A stretch of DNA of 64,000 nucleotides from Alcanivorax sp. DSM 26293. Lineage in GTDB: Bacteria; Pseudomonadota; Gammaproteobacteria; Pseudomonadales; Alcanivoracaceae. The notes under the pieces were generated by a model. That model was not told the DNA's origin. It saw only the letters and a program-made list of their open reading frames with translations, and did not search any database. A program made the translations under genes and the position numbers. This document shows positions 51,229 to 60,778 of this stretch, in pieces. Where the stretch lies: the NCBI RefSeq assembly GCF_900107995.1, contig NZ_FNUM01000004.1, positions 1 to 64,000 of the forward strand, read 5' to 3'. Each line of letters starts with the position of its first letter. Position 1 is the first letter of the stretch.

Positions 51229-52188
51229 CTAACGGGAACGGGACTGCAGCCACACCGCCAGGCCCTGGCTGTTGAGCTGGATATCCAGCCCCAGCACCGC
51301 GTCCAGCTGCTCGTCGGACATGTCGCAGCCATGTTCCCGGGCGCTGCGAAACAGATACTCCCTCATGGCAACCATCAACGCTTTTTCCAGCGCATCCGCA
51401 TCGCTGGTTACCGCCACGGTTTCCGCCAGCGCCACATAGTCATCCACCATGGTCAGCAGCCGCTCGCCCAGGGGCTGCGGGTTTTCCACCATGCCGTAAT
51501 GGGTGAGATAGATTCGCTCGGGTTTCAGGGCCAGCAAGGTGCGAATGGAGGCTTTCAGGGCCGGTGGATCGAATTGCACCGGGGTGGTGGTCGGGCAGAT
51601 AAAGGGCCCCTTGGCGGTGGTCAGGGGTGGATAGGACAGGCCAAAGGTGTCGCCGGTAAAAATCCCCCTGGACGTGGGGTCATACACACAGAAATGATGG
51701 CGGGCATGCCCGGGGGTATCGATGAAGACCAGCTTGCGATCCCCCACGGTGGCTTCATCACCGTCGTCCATGGTGCGCACCCGGCGCTCATCCACGGGAA
51801 TGATATCGCCGTAGATCTCGGCAAACTTGGCCTCACCGTACACCGCTGTGGCACCAGCCTTTAGTTTTGCCGGATCGATCATGTGGCGGGCGCCGCGGGG
51901 GTGTACCAGCAAGGTCGCCGCGGGCAACGCCTGCATCAGACCACCGACGCCACCGGCGTGGTCCAGATGCACATGCGTCGGGATCACGTATTTTACCTTT
52001 GCCAGATCAATATTCCGCTCTTTGAGCAGCGCAAGAATGGTCGGCACGGTGTTGTGAGTACCGGTTTCGATGATGGCGTATTCGTCGCCACCGCCCAGCA
52101 GATAACAGGCCGCCAGCCCTTCGTGCACCATGGCCGTATCGATACGGGTAATTTGCTGGCCGAGGTCGTCAAAAGTCTGGAACGTCAT
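51229..52188 (-). CDS. Metallo-beta-lactamase fold hydrolase
   Basis: A 319-aa MBL protein with the metal-binding motif THVHLDHAGG (H72, H74, D76, H77), the GHARHHFCVYD His strand and the TGDTFG Asp. The C-terminal helical domain of about 100 residues resembles the oligomerisation domain of other quinoprotein-associated MBLs. The substrate is unknown. ATG 52188 is chosen as the first start after which family similarity begins. Confidence 0.88.
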   Translation of the reverse strand: MTFQTFDDLGQQITRIDTAMVHEGLAACYLLGGGDEYAIIETGTHNTVPTILALLKERNIDLAKVKYVIPTHVHLDHAGGVGGLMQALPAATLLVHPRGARHMIDPAKLKAGATAVYGEAKFAEIYGDIIPVDERRVRTMDDGDEATVGDRKLVFIDTPGHARHHFCVYDPTSRGIFTGDTFGLSYPPLTTAKGPFICPTTTPVQFDPPALKASIRTLLALKPERIYLTHYGMVENPQPLGERLLTMVDDYVALAETVAVTSDADALEKALMVAMREYLFRSAREHGCDMSDEQLDAVLGLDIQLNSQGLAVWLQSRSR

Positions 52189-52404
52189 GCGTGGCTCCCG
52201 AGGTCGCTGAGTCCAACGACTATAGGCCACGCAACCCGGGGCAGCCACCCGACCTTTGGTCAGCCAGTCTGCCGTTTCAAGCGGGTGGCGCCAATCGGGG
52301 ACACGCATAGATCGCCATCGCGTCCCCACAGGTAAACGGGCACTTCACGCCATCTTGCCCCTCCCCTCTCCACGCTGACCTTTTATGCGTGAAAGGGCCA
52401 CACC

Positions 52405-52806
52405 ATGACCGGAATGACTGCACTGCTGATTTATATCGTCTGGACGCTGATTCTGGCGCTCAGCTACGCCACCTACCGACTGCCGCTGGTACTCACCGGC
52501 AATAAAGCCGCCAATCACTGGGAGCGGGGCAACCCGGTTGATGACCCGGCCATCCTGATTCGCGCCAAGGCTGCCCACCTGAATTGCCTGGAAAACCTGC
52601 CCCTGTTTGCCGCCCTGGTACTGGTTGCCGCGGCCACGGGTCAGAGCGAGACCGTCAACGCGGTGGCAGGCTTCATTGTGGCGGCACGCATCGGGCAAAG
52701 CCTGGTGCACCTGATCGGCACCAGCTTTCCGCTTGTATTTGTCCGCGCCAGCCTGTTCCTCGCCCAGGTCGCCCTGATGCTGTATCTGGCGGTTGCCTTG
52801 ATGTAA
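52405..52806 (+). CDS. MAPEG-family membrane protein
   Basis: 133 aa with four TM helices. The segment IRAKAAHLNCLENLPLFAAL contains the MAPEG motif (R-x2-N-x2-E). Members conjugate glutathione or handle eicosanoid-like lipids; bacterial roles are little known. It is convergent with the AraC gene. Confidence 0.86.
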   Translation: MTGMTALLIYIVWTLILALSYATYRLPLVLTGNKAANHWERGNPVDDPAILIRAKAAHLNCLENLPLFAALVLVAAATGQSETVNAVAGFIVAARIGQSLVHLIGTSFPLVFVRASLFLAQVALMLYLAVALM

Positions 52807-52859
52807 TCCATTCCCGCTTCATCAAGGGGAGACCCGCAATCCCGCACCGGGAGCCTGAA

Positions 52860-53936
52860 TCAGCCATCATCCTGGCGCTTGCGCCATTCGCGGGGAGACA
52901 GGCCGGTCCAGGTCTTGAAGGCACGGGTGAAGTTGGCCGGGTCACCATAGCCAAGGGCTTCCCCGATGCGGCGAATTTCCAGGTCCGGGTCCGCCAGCAT
53001 CTGGCAGCTGTCCCGCCGGCGGGCGGCTTCCAGCAGCTGCTGGTAACTGTAGCCCTGTTCCTGCAGGCGCCGCCGCAGGGTGCGGGGCGTCAGGTGCAGA
53101 CTATCGGCCAGGGCCTCTGGAGACGGGTACCCGTCGGCACCCGGGATCAGGGCAGCACGGGCACGGCGCAGGATGTCATCGTCGTCATCCACCAGCGCGC
53201 TTTCCCGTTCGCACTGGGCCAGTGCCAGTGACAGGGCTTCCGGATTGGCGGTGGGTAGCGGTTGATCCAGCAGGGTGATATCCCCCGTCAGGGAAATGCC
53301 GGCCTGGGGCATGCCGAAACGGACCGTCGGCAGCAGCGACCGCCAGCGATCAAACCCCGCCGGCGCCGGCCCATACACCCAGATCTCCCGCTGCTCGGGC
53401 AGCTGTGGTATCAGAAATTCCATGCCCCGATACATGCTGGTCAGCATGGAGCTGATCAGCATGTCGCGCAGGGCGTCCGGCGCGCGCAGCTCCATCACCA
53501 GTTCCATCAACAGGCGATTCTCGCTTTCACTTACCATCAACCGCGCCCCGCGCCCACGCAGATGCCAGAAGCGTTCCAGAATGGTGATGGCCTCACGGGG
53601 GCTTCCGGCGCACATCAGGGCATAGCCCAGGTTGCCGTGGGCGGTGAGGGGCATGCGGTCGCCAGAGGCAAACCCCAGGCTGCCATTGCCCGTGAGTGAC
53701 AGTGCCGCCGCCCCCATCATCCAGGTTTCGTGCAAGGACAACCGCCCGGCAGGATCATCAATCTGCTCGGAGGCAACACCGGCAATCTGCAATAGCTGCT
53801 CCCGGGAGGCGCCACTCTCCACTGCCGCTTCCATGAAGGCACGCGGGTAGGTGGCAGACTGATTGCGCTGACGCACCCAGGCCGGGAGCGATGCCAGTTG
53901 TTCAGTCGTGGCTGTCAGGAGTTCGCGTTGCGGCAT
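52860..53936 (-). CDS. AraC-family regulator with arabinose-binding-type N-domain
   Basis: A 358-aa regulator. The C-terminal double helix-turn-helix spans about residues 265-355 (LHLTPRTLRRRLQEQGYSYQ, IGEALGYGDPANFTRAFKTW). The N-terminal 200 residues match the OruR/ArgR-like ligand domain (GNLGYALMCAGSPREAITIL). It is divergent from the PF10118 gene at 54056 across 119 bp, which is its likely target. Confidence 0.92.
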   Translation of the reverse strand: MPQRELLTATTEQLASLPAWVRQRNQSATYPRAFMEAAVESGASREQLLQIAGVASEQIDDPAGRLSLHETWMMGAAALSLTGNGSLGFASGDRMPLTAHGNLGYALMCAGSPREAITILERFWHLRGRGARLMVSESENRLLMELVMELRAPDALRDMLISSMLTSMYRGMEFLIPQLPEQREIWVYGPAPAGFDRWRSLLPTVRFGMPQAGISLTGDITLLDQPLPTANPEALSLALAQCERESALVDDDDDILRRARAALIPGADGYPSPEALADSLHLTPRTLRRRLQEQGYSYQQLLEAARRRDSCQMLADPDLEIRRIGEALGYGDPANFTRAFKTWTGLSPREWRKRQDDG

Positions 53937-54055
53937 TTGGCCACCGATGACAAGTACAATGTCCGTGCAGAATCTCACGCCCCCTGCCCCGAAACCAGTA
54001 CCGTATGGGCCATATTAAGACAGAAGGGCCGTAAACGGCCGCAAGGAGCACGACC

Positions 54056-54955
54056 ATGAATGCCACTGTTCCCATCAATCAGGACAAGAAACGCAAAGGC
54101 CTCATCGGTACCGTACGCACCGTCGCCAGCAAGACACCCAAGAACATGATTCCCAAGGTGCGTCGCCCCCAGTTCGCCTTCAGCGAGGCGAACGATATGC
54201 CGCGCTACTGGTGGGACAACGACCCGGCGAAAACCCTGCTGCTGGCCGCCCTGTCCGCCAGCTTCCCGCCCGGGGAGCGTTTTTTCATTGATTCGGTGCG
54301 CCATTACCAGGATCAGATCACCGACCCGGAACTGAAGAAAGCCATCAAGGGCTTCATCGGCCAGGAAGCCCACCACTCCCGTGAGCACGAACTCATGAAT
54401 GGTTTCCTGCAGGAACGCGGGGTGGATCTGGCCCGGCTGGAGCGGGAAATCCTGGGTTTCATGAATCTCATGCGCAAGTATCTGAGCCCGGAACGGCAGC
54501 TCGCCCACACCGTGGCCGTGGAGCATTTCACCGCGCTGATGGCCGAGGAGTTCCTGCTCAAATACGACGCCCTGGAAGAGATGGACCCGCGCATCGCGCC
54601 GATCTGGGCCTGGCATGCCATCGAGGAATCCGAGCACAAGGCGGTGGCTTTTGATGTCTACAAGGCCATTGGTGGCAGTGAGTTCACCCGCGTCACGGAA
54701 ATGATGATCGTCAGCGTGTTGTTCCCGGTGTTCTCTGCCGTGCACCTGGTGCAACTGATGAAAGAAGACGGCCAGCTGGGCAACATGAAATCCTGGTTGG
54801 GTGCGGTGAATTACATGTGGGGCCGCCCCGGCGTATTCCGCAAGCTGCTGCCCTCCTACTTCAAGTTCTACAGCCCCAGGTTCCATCCGTGGAATCACGA
54901 CGCCCGGGGTCTGGTGGAGAAAGCGAAGAAGAAATGGCTGGGTGACTGGGGCTGA
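54056..54955 (+). CDS. PF10118 metal-dependent hydrolase (diiron-like helical protein)
   Basis: The 299-aa protein has repeated His/Glu motifs: GQEAHHSREHE (residues about 102-112), AVEHFTA and WHAIEESEHKAVAFDVY. This is the helical metal-centre pattern of PF10118. FPPGERFFIDSVRHYQDQI is the other family hallmark. GGAGC precedes ATG 54056. It has a paralogue at 60779-61666. Enzymatic reaction unknown. Confidence 0.88.
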   Translation: MNATVPINQDKKRKGLIGTVRTVASKTPKNMIPKVRRPQFAFSEANDMPRYWWDNDPAKTLLLAALSASFPPGERFFIDSVRHYQDQITDPELKKAIKGFIGQEAHHSREHELMNGFLQERGVDLARLEREILGFMNLMRKYLSPERQLAHTVAVEHFTALMAEEFLLKYDALEEMDPRIAPIWAWHAIEESEHKAVAFDVYKAIGGSEFTRVTEMMIVSVLFPVFSAVHLVQLMKEDGQLGNMKSWLGAVNYMWGRPGVFRKLLPSYFKFYSPRFHPWNHDARGLVEKAKKKWLGDWG

Positions 54956-55021
54956 GTCTTCAACAAGTGATACCGACCGGGGCACCCATGGAATTTGGGT
55001 GCCCTCGTCCCGTCCTTGTTT

Positions 55022-55444
55022 TTACCGTTCCTGACCGCCGCGTTTTTTCTCCACTTTCATCCGCGCCGAGGCGATATTCATCAAGCGCCGAAACTGGCCG
55101 CATTCCAGGTGACTGGGAGCCGGGCATTTTGCTGCATGGCGCAGGCCATCACGCATGGCTGACAGTTTGCGGATAGTGTCATCCAGCTCATCGGCCTTTG
55201 CCGACAGGGCATCCCGGTCAATGCTGGGCTCGCCCCCGGCATCGAACATTTCGCCGATTTCATCCAGTGAAAACCCTGCGGCCCGCCCCAGGGCAATCAG
55301 CGCCAATTGATCCAGTATGCCGGGAGCAAAGATTCGCTTTAGCCCCCGTCGCCCGGTGGAAAGGATCAGCCCTTTCTCTTCGTAATAGCGCAGCGTCGAC
55401 GCCGGCACGCCGGACCGGCGCACCACTTCGGTAATATCCAACAC
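55022..55444 (-). CDS. MerR-family regulator
   Basis: A 140-aa MerR protein: winged HTH at residues 1-70 (VVRRSGVPASTLRYYEEKGL), a dimerisation helix, and a C-terminal KCPAPSHLECGQFRRL segment with two Cys that could bind metal or sense oxidants. The start is GTG 55444 or TTG 55441; the latter has better spacing from AAGG. Divergent from the DUF2938 gene, its likely target. Confidence 0.9.
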   Translation of the reverse strand: MLDITEVVRRSGVPASTLRYYEEKGLILSTGRRGLKRIFAPGILDQLALIALGRAAGFSLDEIGEMFDAGGEPSIDRDALSAKADELDDTIRKLSAMRDGLRHAAKCPAPSHLECGQFRRLMNIASARMKVEKKRGGQER

Positions 55445-55447
55445 GAC

Positions 55448-55479
55448 CTTGACCTCAAGCCAGCTTCAAGTTGCAGAGT
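55448..55479 (+). promoter_or_regulatory. MerR-type promoter/operator in front of the DUF2938 gene
   Basis: TTGACC at 55449-55454 lies in a dyad CTTGACCTCAAG followed by CTTCAAG (55464-55470). A weak -10 (CAGAGT at 55474-55479) sits 19 bp downstream, the over-long spacing typical of MerR-activated promoters. The arrangement resembles the soxS promoter. The -10 match is poor. Confidence 0.5.
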
Positions 55480-55507
55480 ATCAGCAAAGTCATCTTGAGG
55501 AAGCCCC

Positions 55508-56008
55508 ATGGATAACGTTATCGCGTTTTTACCCAGCCTGATCGTCATCGGTCTCTGCGCCACCCTGGTCATGGATGCCTGGAGCTGGCTACGCCAGCCC
55601 TTGCTGGGAGTCGCCCCACCCAACTACGCCATGGTGGGCCGCTGGTTGCTGCATATGCGCCACGGGCAATTCCGCCACACCGCCATTGCCGCATCGCCCG
55701 CCATGCCTGGTGAAAAGGCCGTCGGCTGGCTGGCCCATTATCTGACCGGCCTGGCCTTCGCGGGAATTCTTCTGGGTATAGCAGGACAAAGCTGGATCGA
55801 GCAGCCCACCCTGGGGCCGGCCTTGCTGGTGGGTATTGGCACCGTTGCCGCGCCGTTTCTGTTGATGCAGCCGGGCATGGGAGCCGGCATGGCCGCCTCC
55901 CGCACGCCGGCCCCCAACGCTGCCCGCCTGCAGAGCCTGCTGACCCATGCGGTATTCGGCCTGGGCCTGTATCTGGGTGGCTGGGTGTCACACGGTTTGC
56001 TGAACTGA
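55508..56008 (+). CDS. DUF2938 membrane protein
   Basis: 166 aa with four TM helices. The segment PNYAMVGRWLLHMRHGQFRH and the C-terminal RTPAPNAARLQSLLTHAVFG are DUF2938 hallmarks. A divergent MerR regulator and its operator suggest induction by a stress ligand. GAGGAAG precedes ATG 55508. Function unknown. Confidence 0.87.
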   Translation: MDNVIAFLPSLIVIGLCATLVMDAWSWLRQPLLGVAPPNYAMVGRWLLHMRHGQFRHTAIAASPAMPGEKAVGWLAHYLTGLAFAGILLGIAGQSWIEQPTLGPALLVGIGTVAAPFLLMQPGMGAGMAASRTPAPNAARLQSLLTHAVFGLGLYLGGWVSHGLLN

Positions 56009-56133
56009 TAGTGAGACCCGGGAGCAACGCTTCGCGATGGTAACCATTGGGGCCTGCGGCCATGTATCCTGTAGACATCTCTGCGCCATGCCGCTTCCGC
56101 CCGGGCAGGCCAGGACACATAATCAGGAGCACC

Positions 56134-56496
56134 ATGACCACCTTACTGCTGAATCTGCGCCGGGTTCCCGATGACGAGGCCGACGAAGTGCGCGCCTTGC
56201 TGGAACAAAACCAGATCCTGTTCTATGAGACGGCCCCGAGCATGTGGGGGATTTCCTCCGGGGGCATCTGGCTGACCCAGCCTGAAGATCGCGAGCGCGC
56301 CAAGGCTTTGCTGGCCGACTATCAGCAGGACCGTGCCCGCCGCCAGCGAGAAGCCTATGAACAAGCACAACGGGAAGGCACAGCGCCGACGCTGGGTGGG
56401 CGTTTGCGTGAACAGCCAATGCGCGTGGTGGGATTGTTGGTGGCCGTGCTGGCGCTATTGCTGGTAACGCTGCTGCCGTTCCTCACTCTGGGCTAG
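56134..56496 (+). CDS. DUF6164-like small membrane protein
   Basis: A 120-aa protein with an N-terminal PII-like fold segment (LLLNLRRVPDDEADEVRALL, then LFYETAPSMWGISSGGIWL) and one C-terminal TM helix (VVGLLVAVLALLLVTLLPFL). AGGAGC precedes ATG 56134. The DUF number is from memory; function unknown. Confidence 0.78.
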   Translation: MTTLLLNLRRVPDDEADEVRALLEQNQILFYETAPSMWGISSGGIWLTQPEDRERAKALLADYQQDRARRQREAYEQAQREGTAPTLGGRLREQPMRVVGLLVAVLALLLVTLLPFLTLG

Positions 56497-56530
56497 GGCG
56501 TTGCTTTTCGCCCTTTCTCGCCGTCGTTGT

Positions 56531-57376
56531 TCAGTGCTTGCGGGCACCCAACACTTTTCGCCACAGCGGACGCGGCTGGGCTTTTCGCGCTTCATCCATG
56601 CTCGACAGCATGCTGGTGATAGCATCCGAGACCTGTTCACGCAATTGCCAGAGCACGGCGGGATCGTTTTCCTGGCCTTGCAGGTGCGCCGTGGGAATGG
56701 GTTTGCCGATGGAAAAATGGAAAGGCTCCGCCTTGGGCAGCAGGGTGGGACCAATCCCTTTCACCAAGGGCATAAACAAGTCGCCGCCACGCATCAGCGA
56801 GTTGACCTTGTCGTTGCCCAGCAACCGTTTGCCGAGCCAGCCGTTGGCAAAATCGTCACCGTCATAAACGATGTCGTAGGCCTCGTCACAGCCCAGTGAC
56901 GCAAAGGGGATGATGTCGAACCCCTGCTCGATGGCCATATAGACGAACCCGGTACGCTTCTTCCATACCAGCTTGTTGATCTCGTCCCGACGCTTGGCCA
57001 CCTCCCGGGCGCCGCCCGGAAACACCAGCACATGCTGGCCACTTTCCATCAGCCGGCGACAATTTTCACGGGTACCGGGCACGGCGCCGAAACGGGTCAC
57101 CAGCTTGCCCCATACCGGCGTCGGGAAATGGAAATGATCGCCCAGGGAACGGGGAAACACGCCCGTCTGCCGATACAACTCGTAGACAAACAGCGGGGAG
57201 TCCAGCACGCCCATCAGCGCGTGATTTCCCACAAACAGCCCCGGTCGTTGCGGATCCACATTTTCCGCCCCTTCCAGCGTTGCTGCGAAATAGCGGCGCT
57301 GCAGGGCGGTCACCCGGGCCATGGTTCGCAGGGACGGGGGACGGAAATCTTCAATGGGGATCTCAATATCGGACAC
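56531..57376 (-). CDS. Lysophospholipid/diacylglycerol acyltransferase family protein
   Basis: A 281-aa PlsC/DGAT2-superfamily protein. The active-site block is GLFVGNHALMGVLD, with the His-Asp spacing longer than the usual HX4D, and the glycerol-binding block is VLVFPGGAREV. The order and length recall the MGAT/DGAT-like bacterial group. It would acylate a lysophospholipid or glyceride, which fits storage-lipid synthesis in this organism type; the specificity is inferred. Confidence 0.86.
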   Translation of the reverse strand: MSDIEIPIEDFRPPSLRTMARVTALQRRYFAATLEGAENVDPQRPGLFVGNHALMGVLDSPLFVYELYRQTGVFPRSLGDHFHFPTPVWGKLVTRFGAVPGTRENCRRLMESGQHVLVFPGGAREVAKRRDEINKLVWKKRTGFVYMAIEQGFDIIPFASLGCDEAYDIVYDGDDFANGWLGKRLLGNDKVNSLMRGGDLFMPLVKGIGPTLLPKAEPFHFSIGKPIPTAHLQGQENDPAVLWQLREQVSDAITSMLSSMDEARKAQPRPLWRKVLGARKH

Positions 57377-57537
57377 GATTACCTCAGTGTGTGTTCGCTG
57401 GCCGCATCGCCAGGGTGCGCAAGCCTAGCATTATAACGGCGGGTTACCATGGCAGATCCGCCCTTTCCGGCCAGTCAGAACGGGCAATGGTGGCAGAACA
57501 GGGGAATCGGGCAGGAAGCTCCGCGGGGGACCCGCAA

Positions 57538-57810
57538 TTACTCGGGGGTAGCCGCTGCCGCCAGCTGCAGCAGATCGCGGGCGTAGGCGTTCACGTCAAA
57601 GGGGCGGTCTTCCTGCATGGAATGCGCAATCTGCGCCGCCAGCACATCGGCCATCTTCACCAGGGCATCGTCGCGGTCGACGCCCTGACCAATCAGGTCC
57701 ATGATCACCAGACCGGCCTCGCGGGGATGACCATCGGCGATCTGGTTTTCCACCGCTTCCACCAGCGCCTGCTGGGCGAAATCGTCTTCTGCCTGCTCAA
57801 GTTCTTTCAT
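57538..57810 (-). CDS. Small hypothetical helical protein
   Basis: 90 aa from ATG 57810 (MKELEQAEDDFAQQALVEAV and on), with GGGA upstream. It is all-helical and acidic, with no membrane segment. I recognise no family; homologues I recall are short conserved gammaproteobacterial proteins of unknown role. It follows the TetR gene on the same strand after 71 bp. Confidence 0.66.
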   Translation of the reverse strand: MKELEQAEDDFAQQALVEAVENQIADGHPREAGLVIMDLIGQGVDRDDALVKMADVLAAQIAHSMQEDRPFDVNAYARDLLQLAAAATPE

Positions 57811-57881
57811 GGGTTGTCCCAAAAATCCGCCATCATCATTTCGCTTGGCGCCCGTGATAACAGAGCCGGCCCGGGAGAGAT

Positions 57882-58517
57882 TCAACCTGCTATCAGCCAC
57901 TCCGACAACTTCCTGGCCAGGGTATCCAGGATCGCCTCATGATCCAGCCCGGCCGGCGCCATCAATACCAGATGCAACAAACTGCCTGCCGTGGACGTCG
58001 CCATCAGATAGAGCGTGTGCGGGTGAACACTCATCTGATAATGCTGACGGGTCTTCTGTAGCCCGGTTTGCAGCACCTGCTGCAAGTCTTTCTGCAATTG
58101 CCGGGTGGCCGGTAACTGGTGCAGATAGGGCACCTGAAACACCAACACCCGTAACAGCTTGCGCTGCCGGCGCATCAGCGAATACAGCGCGCCCAGAAAA
58201 TGGCGCATGGCCACAGGCAGGTCATTGCGGCTACTGGTCAGGTCCAGGCGGTCATGCAGCAGGGACGTGGTTTCCGCCAGCAGCGCCTCGGACAGGCGCG
58301 CCACCACGGCTTCCTTGCCCGGGAAATACTCATACACCGATCCAATGCTGACTCCGGCCACCTGGGCGATGGCATTGGTGCTCAGCCCCGCATACCCATG
58401 GCGCTCCAGAATCCGAGCGCAGGCCTCCACCATGGCGGCGACGGAGGCTTTTGACCGCGCCTGCTTTGGCTCTTTTTTTATCGAAAAATCAGTGGCTTGC
58501 CAATTTCCTGTGCGCAT
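57882..58517 (-). CDS. TetR-family regulator
   Basis: A 211-aa TetR protein: N-terminal HTH (STNAIAQVAGVSIGSVYEYF, residues about 47-66) and a helical ligand domain. GGGGAT precedes ATG 58517. It is divergent from the Acr1-like reductase at 58620, with the palindrome GAGTATATGCTC (58560-58571) between. Confidence 0.91.
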   Translation of the reverse strand: MRTGNWQATDFSIKKEPKQARSKASVAAMVEACARILERHGYAGLSTNAIAQVAGVSIGSVYEYFPGKEAVVARLSEALLAETTSLLHDRLDLTSSRNDLPVAMRHFLGALYSLMRRQRKLLRVLVFQVPYLHQLPATRQLQKDLQQVLQTGLQKTRQHYQMSVHPHTLYLMATSTAGSLLHLVLMAPAGLDHEAILDTLARKLSEWLIAG

Positions 58518-58559
58518 ATCCCCGCCCCCCGCTCCGGTCAGCAAATCCGAGTTTTTCCG

Positions 58560-58571
58560 AGTATATGCTCA
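58560..58571. promoter_or_regulatory. Palindrome between TetR and Acr1-like genes
   Basis: GAGTATATGCTC is a 12-bp near-perfect palindrome in the 102-bp divergent gap, followed by a -10-like TAGAAT. The neighbour TCCGAG..TCCGAG repeat lies just upstream. Candidate TetR operator. Confidence 0.42.
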
Positions 58572-58619
58572 GATTAGAATGACTGCACGATGACCATCAC
58601 TACAAACCGCGAGTCCCCC

Positions 58620-59633
58620 ATGGCCAACGATATCCAGTTCAGACGCCCCAAAATCGGCCCCTACTTCAGCCGTCTCCGCCACCACTGGGCCTGGAACGCC
58701 AGGAGCCTGCTGACCCCCGGACAGGCCCTTCGCGACCGGGTGCAGGGGAAAGTGGTTCTGCTCACCGGTGCCAGTTCCGGCATTGGCGAAGGCGTGGCCG
58801 ACAAACTGGCTGATGCCGGCGCCACCCTGTTACTGGTGGCCCGTAATGCGGACAAGCTGGAGGCCATTGCCACCGGGATCCGCAAACGGGGCGGCCGGGC
58901 GTTTATCTACCCGGGCGATCTCACCGACCTGGATGAGTGCGACCGCATCTGCCAGCAGGCCCTGGCCGACCACGGTCATGTGGATATCCTGATCAATAAC
59001 GCGGGCCGCTCCATCCGTCGCTCGATCAAATTTACCGTGAACCGTTTCCACGATTACGAGCGCACCATGCAGCTCAATTATTTTGCCGCCTTGCGTCTGG
59101 CCATGAACCTGCTGCCCGTCATGGAAGCCCGTGATGAGGGCCATATCATCAATGTGTCCACCGTGGGGGTTCAGGCCAATCCGGCCCGTTTTTCCGCCTA
59201 TCTGGGTTCCAAGTGGGCACTGGAAGGCTGGACCTGGGTGGCCGCCAATGAATATGCCCATACCAACCTGCGGTTTTCTTCCATCAACTATCCGCTGGTG
59301 CGCACGCCCATGATTGCGCCCACCAAAATCTATGATTACCTGCCGGTCATGTCACCGGACACGGCGGTGAACTGGCTGCTGGATGTGGTCATCACCCAGA
59401 ACAAACGCAAACTGGGCATCTTCGGCAAGGGCGCCCTGGCCATGTATTACCTGTTACCGAAAACCTCCGAGTCCATCGTCAACCTGAGCTACCAGAGCCT
59501 GTTTGAAACACCGCCGGCGGATTATGTGTCGCGCAAGGCGCGCGGCGAAAACCGCCACATGGACACCGCAGAGGGTCACAACGACAGCAAGGTGGCACCC
59601 TTTCGTGCCAGAGACAGCCAGCACCGGGCCTAG
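58620..59633 (+). CDS. Acr1-like fatty acyl-CoA reductase-type SDR
   Basis: A 337-aa [11 protein letters not shown] at residues 49-56, NNAGRSIRRSIK, RFHDYERTMQLNYF, YLGSK active site and VRTPMIAPTKIYDYLPVMSP closely follow Acr1, which reduces long-chain acyl-CoA to fatty aldehyde for wax esters. A 40-residue N-terminal and a polar C-terminal extension differ from Acr1. ATG 58590 is an alternative start. It is controlled, I infer, by the divergent TetR protein. Activity on acyl-CoA is inferred from similarity. Confidence 0.87.
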   Translation: MANDIQFRRPKIGPYFSRLRHHWAWNARSLLTPGQALRDRVQGKVVLLTGASSGIGEGVADKLADAGATLLLVARNADKLEAIATGIRKRGGRAFIYPGDLTDLDECDRICQQALADHGHVDILINNAGRSIRRSIKFTVNRFHDYERTMQLNYFAALRLAMNLLPVMEARDEGHIINVSTVGVQANPARFSAYLGSKWALEGWTWVAANEYAHTNLRFSSINYPLVRTPMIAPTKIYDYLPVMSPDTAVNWLLDVVITQNKRKLGIFGKGALAMYYLLPKTSESIVNLSYQSLFETPPADYVSRKARGENRHMDTAEGHNDSKVAPFRARDSQHRA

Positions 59634-59637
59634 GAAT

Positions 59638-60558
59638 TCACTGACAGGCCCGGCCTGATCCGTGGACACCCCAGCGGGACGGCAGACGGCCTGAGCGCGA
59701 ATAAAAGCTCAAGGCCGTTACCGCCATCAGAATCAGTGCCATACCGACCCCCTGTGGCGCGGCCAGGCTTTCCTGCAAGATCACCACGCCGAACAACGAC
59801 GCGGTCACCGGCTCCACCATGGCCACGATGGACGCCACCGCCGGCGGCACATCCCGGAGGCCGATCACATAGATGACAAACGACAATCCGGCCCCCAGCA
59901 CACCGAGCCCGGCAAACAGCGGCCAATCGGGAGAACGGATCGCTGCCACAATCTGCCCGGCATTGGCCGGCGCCATCAGCAGCATCACCAACACCGCAAA
60001 GGCAATGGAGAGAATCGCCTGGGGACTGCCATGGGGCGCGGCATACTTGAATCCGAAAATGAAGACCGCGTAGCTGAGCCCGGCCAGTAAACCGGCAACC
60101 ACACCCATCATGGTCAGCCCGTCTCCGCCCATGTCGTAGACCCGGGTCAACAGCACGATACCCAGCATCACCACGGCCATGGCGGCCAGTTTCAACCGTG
60201 AAGGCTGCTCCAGGCGAAAAACAAACGACACCAGATACACAAACACCGGGGCGCAATACATCAAGGTCGCGGCCACGGCCACACTGCCCCGGGAAATACT
60301 GAGAAAATAGAACGCGAAATTACCCGCCACCCCCAGGCCGGCAATGGTGGACCAGAGCCATAGTCGGCGGCTCCTCAGGCCATGGCCGGCGGGTTGCAGA
60401 GCCAGCCAGACCAGCACAAACAGCAGTCCGATGGTGCCCCGGTAGAAAGACACCAGCAAGGCGCCCCAGCCTTCGGCCATGAGCACACCACCGAGGCCGC
60501 CGGACAGACCCCAGCACAGGGCTGCCACAATCACCAGGGCTGTGCTCACGCGCGCCAT
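59638..60558 (-). CDS. EamA/DMT-family transporter
   Basis: 306 aa with ten TM helices in two EamA repeats (about residues 5-135 and 150-285). The second repeat carries the conserved end VASIVAMVEPVTASLFGVVI. AGGAGGG precedes ATG 60558. It is an inner-membrane metabolite exporter; substrate unknown. It ends 5 bp from the Acr1-like gene end (convergent). Confidence 0.9.
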   Translation of the reverse strand: MARVSTALVIVAALCWGLSGGLGGVLMAEGWGALLVSFYRGTIGLLFVLVWLALQPAGHGLRSRRLWLWSTIAGLGVAGNFAFYFLSISRGSVAVAATLMYCAPVFVYLVSFVFRLEQPSRLKLAAMAVVMLGIVLLTRVYDMGGDGLTMMGVVAGLLAGLSYAVFIFGFKYAAPHGSPQAILSIAFAVLVMLLMAPANAGQIVAAIRSPDWPLFAGLGVLGAGLSFVIYVIGLRDVPPAVASIVAMVEPVTASLFGVVILQESLAAPQGVGMALILMAVTALSFYSRSGRLPSRWGVHGSGRACQ

Positions 60559-60778
60559 TTGCCCTCCTGTCGCCCGGCAACAGGTGACCCGGGCGACCAT
60601 CAACGCACCAACACGCAAGCCTCATTTGCCATGGGCTCTCAGCAACCACTGAAACGCAGAATATTTCGCGATGCAACCGGCAGGAGACATCGTTAATGGG
60701 CAGGGAGAGAGAGAAGGGGAAGAGGCTGACATCAGGGTTACTCCGTGATGCCAGCCGATGATTTAACGGCGGGAAACG

